From assembly GCA_946965045.2 (NCBI GenBank), contig OX337237.1, positions 1,240,001 to 1,304,000 on the forward strand: a stretch of 64,000 nucleotides of DNA, in the 5' to 3' direction. Each line of letters starts with the position of its first letter. The stretch's first letter is position 1. Shown in pieces: positions 22,849-33,584 of this stretch. Origin of the DNA: Epithemia pelagica. Lineage: Eukaryota > Bacillariophyta > Bacillariophyceae > Surirellales > Surirellaceae. A program made the position numbers and the translations under genes. The notes beneath the pieces were generated by a model, which was not told where the DNA came from, ran no database searches, and was given only the letters and a program-made list of their open reading frames with translations.

Positions 22849-24312
22849 TCAAGAGTACCGGAAAAATTCCATGAGTTCATGATCGAGGATTTCCTTGGCT
22901 GCCGACACGTCCTCTGCTGACCAGGTGCCATTCGCGAGGACATCGTGCCAGGGGGAATGGCTGTACTTGATCCATGCCTCTACTAGGCCAGTACTGGTAT
23001 CGTGGCCAGGAGAATCGCCCTTGGCAGATGTCACGGTATACTCGAGAGGTTGATGATTTGGATGTTCCACTAGACGTCCGCCGGCGCAGTGACAGACTTG
23101 CTCTATTGTTTCTTGAGTGTGGAAAATCAGATCTAAACAAAAGCCTCATGTTGGATATTCCATGCAACGTCGAACAACACACAATCATTTGTCCATGTAC
23201 ATACCTTCCATTCGAATCATGATCCACGGATAGGATGCATGCTTGGTGTATCCATTGTACCAATCATTAAACAAATGAGCCAACGATTTGTATGTTTGTG
23301 TTCCAGCTGCGTAAGTTACTGTAACGGGGTTCCACCGATTTCCACTATTGGCATGATCATCGTTCTTGGCATCGTCTATATTGAGTCCTGGGTCGTTGAC
23401 CTTTTCCTGACCTTGTTCATGATACAATGGATGCAATTGCGGACAGTGGTGCTTGTTGTGTGTCCATTTTGTAGTATAGGGATTTTTACACATGGATTGC
23501 ATCCACGATATGGGATGGCGAATAGTAATGACAGGCAAGATATCATCTTTCGAAATCGCCTTGGCGTGCGTCGCAGCGTGTTGGTTCCTGTATTGTGGTT
23601 GAGTATGCTTCCCCCACGGCACTTGCCATCGAATACCATGTAGTTCACGGCTCGCATTGACACCATACAAGGCTACTCGTTCAGGGATTTTACAGTTCTT
23701 TTTGAGCAAGGTTGTCAATAAATTTGTTCCCGTACTAAACATCCCCGCTGAACCCAGCATGCGACGTTCGGGAGGTACTTGAAACTGATATAGTTCACAT
23801 GTTTGTTTCTGACTGTAACGAAACACTGGATGTTCTCCATAGAGTTGAACTACTTGATCCCAAGACGGCAGTCGGTGTTTCATTTCAGGAGTCACAGTTG
23901 CACCTGCTGATTGTAGGACTTCCACAACTCGTTGAACACCGCTGTTGCTATCAGACTCTGTCGTCTCCTGCTGCTTGTTGCCCTCTCTCCGTGGTGCATC
24001 GTGATTGCTCTTTCCTTTCGACCAACGTGAAGAAGAAAATATTCTCACGGGAAGTCCTGAAGATTGCTTCACTACATGATTCTCTTTATCTTGAAGTAAA
24101 AAAATCAGGTTGACAATCAGAGAGACACTGGCTAATATTGCCATTGCACATGTCACGAGTTTTCGCCGGAATCGGAATGAGGTCGTTCTGGATCTCACCG
24201 TTGTCAAGGAGGACGGAGGAAGGTTTTTGCTCCTGCGACTGGTAACAGAGTGAGAGCCTCGTATCAGTTTGAATGGACGATGATTTCGTTTTGTCCCTGA
24301 TTCAGGGTGCAT
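22849..24312 (-). CDS. Sulfotransferase-like type II membrane protein (one intron)
   Basis: Exon 1 is 24312-23205 and exon 2 is 23102-22849, joined across a GTATGT...AATAG intron (phase 1) to give about 453 residues. Seen: a basic cytosolic tail, a single membrane anchor (AMAILASVSLIVNLIFLLQ), and a disordered stem. Then comes a lumenal domain with a P-loop-like 5'-phosphosulfate segment (GMFSTGTNLLTTLL) and a 3'-phosphate segment (VITIRHPISWMQSMCKNPY). Exon 2 supplies a Cys/His start (CHCAGG) and a helical end (SAAKEILDHELMEFF). Family knowledge: Golgi sulfotransferases use PAPS to sulfate glycans or proteins; diatom homologues are numerous. The acceptor is unknown. The ATG at 24312 was chosen because the frame is open upstream only from a TTG. 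Confidence 0.72.
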
Positions 24313-25473
24313 CTTGTCCAACCGGCGGCGGTCCTCCCGCCATCGTCGACTCTGAGGTTAAACAGTTAAACCGCAGATAAGCGCGTCTAAAGAGCGATGG
24401 AGTGTAGTATTGGGGATTGGCGGGACTAATTCACCACTCCCTAGCGGCGGAGGCTGCGAGGGTGTAATTGCGTGAAGCAAATTTACCCTCAAAACTGCCC
24501 CCGCTAGGGGTGCCACTCCCCCGGCTACTATGTCGTGCTCAATTCATGTAGGCGAGACTCCATGCAAGGTGTTCCGAGATAGGAGTACAAAAGGACCTCA
24601 TCGGGAGATATGAAGTGCTCCTATTCGTAGAAATCTCGGGACATTATAGTCAAGGACCGCGGACTAGAGAGCCGAGAACCATAGTAGAATCGTATCCTTG
24701 TTGACACGCTAACTGCCGTGAACTATGATGAGATTTCGGAGCAAGGTTTGCAACAACACAGGTAGGTACTCCTAGAAAACGATCGAGCTACTTGTAAAGC
24801 GATTTCCGAAAGCCGTCTCCCCATGGTTGCTTTGTCAACTTGCTCAAATGCTCTCGAAGCCGTGGGGACCATGACTAGGTAGGTGGTGCTCTTGTTTCTA
24901 CCGACACCTGGATCCAAACTACGACCGCCATTCTTCCATTTTCCGATTTCCAATCCACGTGGTAGGTTGTGCTTCGGTCTCATCCGTTCCCATGATTGTA
25001 TGGTTTGCCTTCTTGTTAAAGTTTGCGATCCCGCGTATAATCGTGCACAATGACGTGGCAGTCCTGGCTACATCACCGTCACTGATGCACATGAGGGATT
25101 GGAAGGAGGCATATCTCGTCGAGGTTATCTCAAATGTAGTTGAGTCACATACCCATCCTATAGTCATTACTCTGGTTGAATCATCACGCAGACCTTGATC
25201 ACGTTCTATTACATTGCAGATGTCCCATGCAATGACAAGGACACCTTCTGCAATGCTAGTCTAGTAGAAGTGTTGTATGGCGCATGGGAAATGGGACAAC
25301 CTAGAAACCTCCTCAACATTCAAAAATACACACGATCAACTTGTGAGAAATGGAGGGAAAGGTATATTCTATATCTTCTGTTGTATAATCTAAACTAAAA
25401 ATTGATGGTACAAGTTGCCGGATCGCACAGCACAGTTGAAACAAACAACACATGTGTGGATGTTTGTGTATTT
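24313..25473. other. Intergenic, no gene recognised
   Basis: 1.16 kb between two minus-strand genes. Short frames only. Around 24420-24520 a GC-rich segment contains imperfect inverted words (GCGGAGGCTGCGAGGG / CCCCCGCTAGGGG) of uncertain meaning. Confidence 0.45.
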
Positions 25474-26418
25474 TTAGGCGACGGGAGCTGGTCTGAATTC
25501 TTGTGATTCATTGCAGAGTAGATTGACGGAAAATGTAGCAAGAGCTTGCGATACCGTCTCGTTGGTCTCGCTTGGTTCATTTCCACGATGCTCGTCCAGT
25601 GTTTGTACCAGTGGTCGCATCTGTTCTAAACATTCTTGTGTCAACCGTCGGTCCACAAAATAGCTATGTGAACAGGCAGAATTGTTGAGAAGGGCCAATC
25701 GCAACACTAGTTGTATCAACGAGCCCTTGTTCCCTGCGTCCAACAGATGCAAAGCCGTATCATAGGAGAGGAGCGATTCATTCAGTTGCTCTTCCGAGCC
25801 ACTTGACAGACCTCCCAATTGGAGTCGTAATGCATGGTTGTAGAGAAGAATGGCACATTGAAGTTTCGACTCCACCTCACGTTTCGTGGAAAGATGACTG
25901 GGAACGGCCAGCAGTTTGTCAAAGAGACCAAAAGAAGCGTGCTGCTCTTTGATTGCGGCAATCTCTTGCTGCATATTCTTATCATTTGAAGAATCCACCA
26001 GAAATTCTTTCAACTGAACTACTGATTCGAACGTATTGGAGTTGTCTTCGCCTTGAAAAAGTCCACACCCCACGCACAAACCATATAGATACAGGAAGCG
26101 ACCCAAAAACAGAAACAGTCCACCAAGAATGGGAGTGTTGGCCAAGTAGGTCCCGGAAAGCATGCTGCAAAGGGCTCCCGCAGCATAAGAAAAAACAATG
26201 GTCGGGATATTGGAATGTCTGAACATGGATGTCATGTTTTCTTGAACAGAATCGTTCGATGGAGTGGTCTTGACCTTGTTGCTGTACAGACGACACTGCC
26301 GATCGTGGGACGTCGTAAGGCCTTTCGAGAGGAGATCTGCCGCAGCCTTGTAGTCTGTGGCATGAATCAAGACAATGGCTTGTTCACTTAGAGGCGAAAC
26401 GTTGCGTGTTCGAATCAT
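25474..26418 (-). CDS. TPR-like protein with central membrane segment, unknown function
   Basis: An intronless 314-residue protein; the start is the ATG at 26418 (MIRTRNVSPLSEQAIVLI). Seen: an N-terminal helix pair resembling one TPR hairpin (NEQAI..YKAAADLLSKGL type). Then a hydrophobic stretch (IPTIVFSYAAGALCSML... and GGLFLFLGRFLYLYGLCVG) may span the membrane or be a buried core. The C-terminal half has TPR-like helices (ESKLQCAILLYNHALRLQLGG; ESLLSYDTALHLLD; LALLNNSACSHSY). This LYNxALRxH..LALLNN pattern recurs in diatom hypotheticals. No function can be given. The gene is divergent from the phosphohexomutase gene, with the hAT insertion between them. 143 bp upstream of its ATG begins one copy of the 200-bp direct repeat. 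Confidence 0.65.
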   Translation of the reverse strand: MIRTRNVSPLSEQAIVLIHATDYKAAADLLSKGLTTSHDRQCRLYSNKVKTTPSNDSVQENMTSMFRHSNIPTIVFSYAAGALCSMLSGTYLANTPILGGLFLFLGRFLYLYGLCVGCGLFQGEDNSNTFESVVQLKEFLVDSSNDKNMQQEIAAIKEQHASFGLFDKLLAVPSHLSTKREVESKLQCAILLYNHALRLQLGGLSSGSEEQLNESLLSYDTALHLLDAGNKGSLIQLVLRLALLNNSACSHSYFVDRRLTQECLEQMRPLVQTLDEHRGNEPSETNETVSQALATFSVNLLCNESQEFRPAPVA

Positions 26419-26561
26419 GCTCGTTTTGTGTGTTGAATTCACAATCGCTCTCCCTCTAGAGTGGCGCGTTCTTCCTTTTCTCGGGTCGAATTTTGTGTGC
26501 CGTGTGCAATCTTAGTGTGTGTCGTGTCAAACTCTTGTCTTCGGCGCGGGGCAATGACGCG

Positions 26562-26761
26562 AGAGTTGGAGCGGAAAGCGGCATAGGCTTATCTAACTAT
26601 ATCGATGTAGTGTACATCCGCATACCTCATTCTCACAACTGCCCTAGTTCTACTGTATTGGATAGTGTGAAATCATCCGAAGAACCCTATGTACACTTTT
26701 TTCAGACGCTTACTTTTGATTTCACTACACAATCAGCTATAGTGAATAAATTCCCCGAGTA
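26562..26761. repeat. 200-bp direct repeat, left copy (flanks hAT)
   Basis: Matches 29305-29504 base for base with a constant offset of 2743, no indels and three substitutions. It ends exactly where the hAT left terminus begins (TAGCTATCAAACTT at 26762). It lies in the upstream region of the minus-strand TPR-like gene. Confidence 0.93.
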
Positions 26762-26953
26762 TAGCTATCAAACTTAGGTACTCAGATTTCTAGTGTAGTT
26801 TCTAAAGAAGTTTCGGTGAAACTTAGGTTTTGAAGTTTAGGTAGTTTAGGTAGCTATGAAATACGGCTCCTTCCCTCATTTTTTCGTAAGACGTAATAAA
26901 GACCAACAACACAACAGGTCCTCGTCTATATCAAAGGTAAACCATTGATTGAC

Positions 26954-27655
26954 TTACACAGATCCAAAGAGATCACAATCAAGGTATTGCTCATGGGTTG
27001 CTTGGCGGATAGTTGACCGCACGTTCAGCAGATACCGTAGGTTGAGCCCAACCCTGAGGCAAACCTCAGCCTTGTCCTTGCCAAGCGATGCACGAAGTTT
27101 GTTCCAAATATTGTTCTTGAGAGGTTTTGCAACTCTCTCTACACAAATTGACCCTGTTGCCCTGACAGATAGGAGTGGTTCAATCAGCAATGGAAACACC
27201 TTTGTAGATGGTGCTATGCTGAAGAACTCCATCCGTCCTTGATACCATCCCGTGTCTTCGAGCCATTTGGTAACCATTTCAATGGTCAGCTTACGCTCTT
27301 CTGCATTCTTGTCCATAGATGGCCGTGCCTTTTCTTTGTGGAACAGGTCAATCCAGTCTCCAGAACGACCTAGGTACGACCGAAGCTCCCTGTCGACAAC
27401 AGTCTTGTTGCTCTGTGGTGGTTCCAATTCTCGCTCAATTTCACGGATTGCTCGTTGGACCTCAGCAATATCTTCATCCCCATAGTCATAGTTTGGGTTG
27501 TATTGAGGTGGACCTGGAGCTGGAGGAGGAGTTGCTGAGTTTGTTGGAGTTGCTGAGTCATCCTCGTGGACAAAGAAGTCGATTGCTTCTTGGACAGAAC
27601 GAGCAAGGGAGGGAAGCAACGGACGGAATGGGATCATTGGGCGGAATGACCACAT
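26954..27655 (-). pseudogene. hAT transposase, C-terminal part in shifted frame
   Basis: Overlaps the end of the N-terminal part by 22 bp in another frame. It has a proline- and acid-rich middle, then a C-terminal segment ATGSICVERVAKPLKN followed by ASLGKDKAEVCLRVGLNLRYLL. This fits the hAT dimerisation region (ER-x-FS...K-x-RN-x-L...NLR-x-L). Together with the preceding entry it indicates a single transposase gene damaged by an internal deletion that also shifted the frame. Confidence 0.65.
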
Positions 27656-28971
27656 GACCGAGGGAGCTCTCCAGTTCGTACAAGCTCGTGCCGGATGCCA
27701 TCGATGTTGTCTGTTGTGGAAAACTCCATGAGTAAGTGAGCATTGGTCAGGACTGACTCAATGCATGGAACCTTTGCCAGATCTTTGGCCACAAGATCAA
27801 TGCAGCGTGCACAGTCTCGGTTATGGAGAATACTTGGTTCAGATTTGTTGCGTTCTCTGTACTTCTCACATGATCCTTTCACGATATTGTTGCCTGCGTT
27901 GTCACAAGCAACACAAACCACTGATGTATCAAAGTCGCGACGTGCTGTCTCCATAAAATCAACCATGTCCTCCACCTCTGCATCAGCCACATGTGCTTCG
28001 TTTCGAAGTCTCGTGGCTCTACAAAACATAGTGACTGGGCCCTTGGAGACTGTGTACAGAATGGTACTTGTACCATTTGCTGTCACACCATCAGCAGCAA
28101 TGGTAAGTCCACCCTGAATCTTGTGCAACATTTGCTTCAGCTCCTCACGACAGCTTCTATCAATGGGGAGAACAAATTGCTTGTACACAGTATCATGATG
28201 GTTGGGAAGGTATCGAAGAATAGCCTTTCCCCAACGTGACACCATCTCGTCCTGGAAGAATGGATCACTAACCCTGTTGAGTGGCTCGAAACGTGCCAGC
28301 ATCGTTTCGACAGACTTGGTGATTGCCTTGTTTGCAGTCACTTCGTTGACAATGTGGCCAAACTGCAGCATGGAAGATTGCTGTGGCGAAGACTGTTTCT
28401 TGGTGGTGGTGATGGTGGATGGAGCCCTACGGGAACTACTACCATTGCTGACAACATTCTCACCACTGCTGCTGCTGTTGGTGACAGAAGCCGACGACTC
28501 TTGACTCAATGGACCACCAACAATCAACCCGCGTTGTTTCTTCGCCCGCTTCGAAGCTTGTGTCGCGTCTTCACAACTGTCCTTGACGTTTGCAGGGACT
28601 TTACGACACTTGTGGACAATGTGGTTGGAGGCTAGAGTCGCGTTGAATGTTTTCCAGGATCGGAACTCTTTACAGTGCACGCATACAACGGCCAGATACC
28701 CCTGTCGGTTGGGGTCTGGCCCGATCTTGAATTGATCTCGGAGAAGTTGATTGGCCTTCTTTTTGGGAGGATTGGCCTTTCGCTTCGCTCCCACCAGCAC
28801 TTGCACTTCTGCCACTTCTTCGACATCCTCTGCAACCACCTCGTCGACATCGTTTTGGTTCGTCTGGGCCTCCAACGTCTGCTGTTGGTCCTCTGTCAAT
28901 GGAGATATATTGGCAAATGATGGGGAGGTACCACCAACGTCCTGCTGCACAACCTCTGTAAGGTTGTCCAT
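27634..28971 (-). pseudogene. hAT transposase, N-terminal part (BED finger + DUF659)
   Basis: 445 residues from the ATG at 28971. Seen: an acidic N terminus, a BED-type zinc finger (DPNRQGYLAVVCVHC...FRSWKTFNATLASNHIVHKC), S/T-rich linkers, then the DUF659/RNase-H-like start of the hAT catalytic core (LTIAADGVTANGTSTILYTV, VCVACDNAGNNIVKG, NRDCARCIDLVAKDLAKV). After SVLTNAHLLMEFSTTDNIDGIRHEL the frame ends prematurely. The roughly 150-200 residues normally between this segment and the hAT dimerisation region are absent. The transposase is therefore probably inactive. Confidence 0.8.
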
Positions 28972-29304
28972 GGTTATCAATGCTCGTCAGTGATCACCAC
29001 AGCAGCAATCACGACTTTTGTTTGGTAGTTGGATGAAGATGGAGGCGGGTACATGGTACATGGTTCCTGTCGATTCGAGACGGCAGATCATGTTTGGTCG
29101 GCAGAATGGACATCCACACGAAAGACCACTCGGAAGATATGGACGTTGACACCAACGTTCACAGACAGGATTCAATACATAGGCTAAATTTTTATAGGGC
29201 CACCCGAAACTTCGGTAGGGCAAAAGCAGCGTCATGAAACTTCGGAGAAACTTAGGTACCGAAGTTTCGGCGGAGAAACTTCGGCGATGAAACTTGATAC
29301 CTAT

Positions 29305-29504
29305 AGAGTTGGAGCGGAAAGCGGCATAGGCTTATCTAACTATATCGATGTAGTGTACATCCGCATACCTCATTCTCACAACTGCCCTAGTTCTACTGTA
29401 TTGGATAGTGTGAAATCATCCGAAGAACCCTATGTTCCCTTTTTTCAGACGCTTACTATTGATTTCACTACACAATCAGCTATAGTGAATAAATTCCCCG
29501 AGTA
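29305..29504. repeat. 200-bp direct repeat, right copy (flanks hAT)
   Basis: The second copy of 26562-26761. It starts next to the hAT right terminus and ends at CCCCGAGTA, after which the sequence diverges. It lies 347 bp upstream of the phosphohexomutase ATG. Confidence 0.93.
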
Positions 29505-29850
29505 CACTACGACCAGTGTACGACCAAGTGTACGATCACCTACGCGAGTCGCGGCATTTTGCATGCGCGCAGATGCGCGCTCACGCTCACCGAGCCTCAT
29601 GGAGCGCGCCTTGGACGCTTCTGGAACGTTCTTTGGACGCTTCTGGAACGCGCTTTTCTGGATGTCTCGTCGTTCGTCAGACATCAACATGTGCCGCCTC
29701 CAACAGCTGCAGCAACAACCCCATCAACGAGACATCACCATCATCGACCCATTGGCATCATCATCAGCGTCAACGAAGAGCAGTTCCTCGCTAAAGCCTC
29801 TGTGAAAGTCAAGAGCACAAGTTGAGACCGCAAAGAGCATTGTTATCGAT

Positions 29851-32076
29851 ATGGGTTGTCATATGCACCAGATTCATCCGTGGCCGAAATCTCTAGGCCG
29901 AGTGGCTCTTTTGCTTCTTTTCATGGCTCGAGATTCCTTTGGATTCCTGTCCATTGATGCAGCGACCAAAACAATCGACTATTCTCAGAGCTGCCTCCAC
30001 TCCTCAACGCAATCATCGTCAAAGTCAGACTCTTCTTCGATTGAAGGGGAATCCGCTCCCAATCCCTTTTTGCTCAACACTTTTCTCACGTCATCGCCGG
30101 CGTCCAGTGTCATGTCCCTGTCTTCCAGGATGACCACCACGGAATGCGATGACATGAATCTTCCCCCCTCTCTCAATATCTTGTTGCGAACGTTGCATCA
30201 GCTAACGCGTGCCGTATCTTCCACGGACATTCGTGGTCGATTTGTCGATCACAAACGAGTGGGATCGGTGGCATCGGTGGCTCATGAAATTGGTCGAAAG
30301 CCTGCCAGTCCTCATGCCTCCTTGACACCCTTTGCCGCACATTGCTTGGGTTATGGCTTTGCTCGGCTCGTGTTGGATCGACAGCTTCAACAACAACAAC
30401 AAGTTGTCACATCCATTAGTCCCTGTCCACAATCATCACCCAAACAACAACCCATTACCATTTTGATCGGTCAAGATCCTCGGTCTCATGGTATGCGAAT
30501 TGCCGATGCCTTTGCACGTGGTGCTGAAGATGCTGGTCGACCAGCAGCAACGACAGTACCACACGTCGTTTCCGAATCGGAGGATCCTCCACCCGTACCA
30601 TTGGTGCAGGTTCTGTACACGGGCATTGCCACGACACCGGCTTGTGCTGCCTTGAGTGGGTTCTTGAGCAAGGCGGATGCTTCTGTCATGGTCACCGCCT
30701 CGCATTTACCAGCCGATCGCAATGGACTCAAACTCTTTTATCAAGGCAGGTGTCTCAGTCAAGGACAAATTCGTACATTGGGAGACCACGCATCGAAGTA
30801 TGCCATGGAATGGTACACTCAAAATAGCTTGTTGCCGCCGGCTTCGGGAGATGGAGCTGTCATGTGTTCTTCCTGGGTCGATTACATGCCGCATTATGCC
30901 TCGTCGTTGAAACAAGCCATTCAACGGCAAGTTTTGCACGGCGGAACACAAGAGGCACCCGAGACGGCGGGTGCGACCTCGAGCAAGAACGACGACGAAA
31001 CCAAGTGTTTGGAAGGTCTCACATTGGTGGTCAATGCCGGACATGGATCGGGTGGATTCTTTCAAAAGGTACTGCAAGATTTGGGAGCCAATGTCGTTGG
31101 ATCGATTGGGATTGAACCCAACGCAGAGTTTTCTTTGGGCATTCCCAATCCGGAATACAAACCCATGATTGATGCAACCATCCAAGCCTGTCAACAAGTA
31201 AAGGCTGATTTGGGAATCATGTTGGATACGGATTCGGATCGATGTGGATTCGTCGTGCCCAGCAAAACAACTACCGAGGACTCGGCTACGGTACCCTATG
31301 AACCCTTGAACCGCAACCGATTGATTGCCATGATGGGTGTCATTTTATCGCAAACAGTTCCAGGAGGAAAATGTGGTATTGTGACGGATTCGGTCACATC
31401 GGAAGGACTATCAACCTTTCTACAAGACAAACTGGGACTCACACATGTTCGATACCTCAAGGGCTACCAGAATGTGATTGACAAGGCGAAGGAACTCACT
31501 GAAACAGGGGTACTCAACGCCGAACTAGCAATGGAAACATCTGGTCATGGAGCCATGAAGGAAAACAATTACCTGGACGATGGTACCTACACTGCAGTTA
31601 AAGTTGTCAGCCTTTTGGCCCGACAACGACGTGAACATGGACCTAACACTAGTCTTTTGGATTTGATTGCGGACATGGAAGAATTGAGTGTCATTCGAGA
31701 ACTCCGTTTTAATGTTTTGGATGATTCCCTGGATACCATGCGTCAAGTCTTTGACGTGTGTGCGTTGGAAATCGAAAATTTGTGTCTCAACCACGCCGAT
31801 GGGGCGGTCATTGACGATAGCGAGGAGAATGAGGCACGGGTTCATTCGTATTGGTCCATTGATACCGACAACTTGGAGGGAATTCGAGTTCGTGTTGGTG
31901 GTGGCCAATTCTTTCTGTTGCGCAAGAGTTTGCATGACCCCATCATCAGTTTACAGCTGGAAGCGGTCAGTGATGAGGAGGCCCGTCGGCTCGTGATTGA
32001 CCCGATTTTGGAGTTGTTTGAGTCGGAAGAGGGTATTCACAGCCAATTGGATCTCTCAGTGTTGCGAAACTTTTGA
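29851..32076 (+). CDS. Alpha-D-phosphohexomutase (PGM/PMM-like), probably organelle-targeted
   Basis: An intronless 741-residue protein. Family role: phosphohexomutases interconvert hexose 1- and 6-phosphates through a phosphoserine. Seen: an N-terminal signal-like segment (LGRVALLLLFMARDSFGF) followed by a S/T-rich leader. The catalytic region begins near residue 115 (SSTDIRGRFVDHKR). The active-site loop is TASHLPADRNG (Ser284; the usual form is TASHNP), the metal loop is DTDSDRCG (D459, D461, D463), the sugar-binding loop is ETSGHGAMKENN, and the C-terminal phosphate-binding region is RVRVGGGQFFLLRKSLHDP. An S-F-G-F after a hydrophobic core is compatible with the ASAFAP-type plastid cleavage motif of diatoms; this is inference. 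The exact sugar substrate is not resolved. The gene is divergent from the TPR-like gene. Confidence 0.85.
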   Translation: MGCHMHQIHPWPKSLGRVALLLLFMARDSFGFLSIDAATKTIDYSQSCLHSSTQSSSKSDSSSIEGESAPNPFLLNTFLTSSPASSVMSLSSRMTTTECDDMNLPPSLNILLRTLHQLTRAVSSTDIRGRFVDHKRVGSVASVAHEIGRKPASPHASLTPFAAHCLGYGFARLVLDRQLQQQQQVVTSISPCPQSSPKQQPITILIGQDPRSHGMRIADAFARGAEDAGRPAATTVPHVVSESEDPPPVPLVQVLYTGIATTPACAALSGFLSKADASVMVTASHLPADRNGLKLFYQGRCLSQGQIRTLGDHASKYAMEWYTQNSLLPPASGDGAVMCSSWVDYMPHYASSLKQAIQRQVLHGGTQEAPETAGATSSKNDDETKCLEGLTLVVNAGHGSGGFFQKVLQDLGANVVGSIGIEPNAEFSLGIPNPEYKPMIDATIQACQQVKADLGIMLDTDSDRCGFVVPSKTTTEDSATVPYEPLNRNRLIAMMGVILSQTVPGGKCGIVTDSVTSEGLSTFLQDKLGLTHVRYLKGYQNVIDKAKELTETGVLNAELAMETSGHGAMKENNYLDDGTYTAVKVVSLLARQRREHGPNTSLLDLIADMEELSVIRELRFNVLDDSLDTMRQVFDVCALEIENLCLNHADGAVIDDSEENEARVHSYWSIDTDNLEGIRVRVGGGQFFLLRKSLHDPIISLQLEAVSDEEARRLVIDPILELFESEEGIHSQLDLSVLRNF

Positions 32077-32698
32077 TCGCACAACTGAAGGCACTCCCTT
32101 TTGGTTGTTGACAGACGCCTAGCCACGAAACATTAGAAATAGATGCTGGTCAGCACAATATCATCTTGTCTTCTCCTGATAGTTTTTGCATGACATCATC
32201 TTTCCATCTTCCGGAGTATTCAAAGGCTCGTTGCTCGGAGCAATGGCAAAAAGGATACACATGATTGTTGATTGTCCATCGCTGGAACTCAGGCTTCTGA
32301 ATAGCTTCAAGCTTCTTCGACCAAAGCATTCGTTGAAGAATGCAACAAGCAACAACGTCTTCTTTGAAGCTTTCGATGCTTCTGTTCTCTCCTCCGGCGG
32401 CGAAATCACTGAAAGCGAACTTCTTTGGTCCGTTCTCCCGAAAAGCGAAGCTGTTATTCGCGACCCAAACGCTATTGAGATCGCGCGTTTTCTTCGGTTT
32501 CCCGCGTGACTCACAGAGTCTGTCCTTCGCCCCAGAGATCCCATCGCGAGATGCGCAACGCCACTATCAAAACGTGCCCAAACCTGTGACGGTCACCATC
32601 ACCACTGCGCAAGTGTGTAGATTACGCTGCATCCCTCTTTTTGCTGAAGCAACCGCTGAATCTCATTGTCATTTGTACCAAAAAGCAACAGAGTAACC
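32077..32698. other. Intergenic / eEF1B promoter region
   Basis: 622 bp with no supported gene. Probably contains the promoter and 5' UTR of the eEF1B-beta gene. Confidence 0.5.
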
Positions 32699-33584
32699 AT
32701 GGGTGGTCCAAAGGTGTGTATATGTAAATTGGGTTCGAGGAGAAGGCTTTGGGGATGACACAAAGACCTTGGCGTTGCCTCATTGGTTTGAACAATCCGA
32801 TGCAACGCAAAACACCGATACCCCCCTGTGGCATGAGATTTCGAATGGACCCTGTCCTCACTCATGTTTGTTTGTTATCATTGATTTCTTCATTGGATTC
32901 TCCTTTGATTCTCAGTTTGATGTCACAACCGATAAAGGACTTTCGGGTTTCAATGGCTTTATGGCCGCCAAATCCTACGTTGAGGGCTGGACCTTTAGCC
33001 CCGCCGATACGGAAATGTTTGGCAAATTCAGCAGTGCTCCGGATGCTACCAAAACCCCACATGCGTACCGTTGGTACATTCATATTGCCGCGCTTCAAGG
33101 AATGAGTGCTGGCTTTGCAGCACCGCCAGTGGCTGCCGCTCCTGCGGCACCGGCCAAGGCCGAAAAGAAGAGCGGCGGCGATGGCGATGACGACGACTTT
33201 GATGTCTTTGGAGACGATGATGAGGAAGAAGAAGGACCCAAGGAATCACGGGCGGAAATGATGGCACGTTTGAAAAAGGAAGCTGAGGAACGTACCGCAC
33301 GAAAGGAAGCGAAACAGCGAACGCTGGTGGCCATTGAGGTCAAGCCGTGGGATGTGGAACAGGATTTGATGGCCTTGTGGAAGAAGATTACAGAAACTAT
33401 CACACAAGACGGTTTGAAGTGGGGTGAATCCTGCACTTTGGCCGATGTTGCGTTTGGTATCAAAAAGATTCAGACCACTTTTGTGATGGGAGTAAACAAC
33501 AGTTCGGACGATGTCATTGACAAGATTTTGGAAATGGAGGACGAGGTCCAATCTGCCGAAGTTACTTCGATGAATGTGCTTTAA
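32699..33584 (+). CDS. EEF1B: Elongation factor 1-beta (eEF1B guanine nucleotide exchange factor)
   Basis: A 15-bp first exon, 32699-32713 (MGGPK), then a 202-bp GTGTGT...CTCAG intron and exon 2 32916-33584, giving 227 residues. Role: GDP/GTP exchange on eEF1A during translation elongation. Seen: an N-terminal domain (FDVTTDKGLSGFNGFMAAKS), an A/P/K linker, an acidic stretch (DDDDFDVFGDDDEEEE) typical of the family, and the catalytic C-terminal domain (LVAIEVKPWDVEQDLMALWK, DVAFGIKKIQTTFVMG), ending NVL (a variant of the usual KI end). The length is normal for the family. A very short first exon ending right after the start codon region is why the frame appears to continue upstream. Confidence 0.93.

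Larger units (their letters stand above)
26762..29303 (-). mobile_element. hAT-family DNA transposon, internally deleted
   Basis: A 2.5-kb element. Candidate terminal inverted repeats are TAGCTATCAAACTT on the left and, in reverse complement, TAGGTATCAAGTTT on the right. Subterminal copies of GAAACTTCGG/GAAACTTAGG cluster at both ends (right: 29206, 29236, 29247, 29259 as the palindrome CCGAAGTTTCGG, and 29275; left: about 26808-26835), as expected for transposase-binding sites of hAT elements. It carries a broken BED/DUF659/C-terminal hAT transposase on the minus strand. The usual 8-bp target duplication is not seen; instead a 200-bp direct repeat brackets the element. Confidence 0.75.

Noticed and set aside
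26562-29504. Reading the 200-bp direct repeats as LTRs of a retrotransposon
   Set aside because: The enclosed gene is a hAT DNA transposase, there is no RT, and the element has its own inverted termini inside the repeats.
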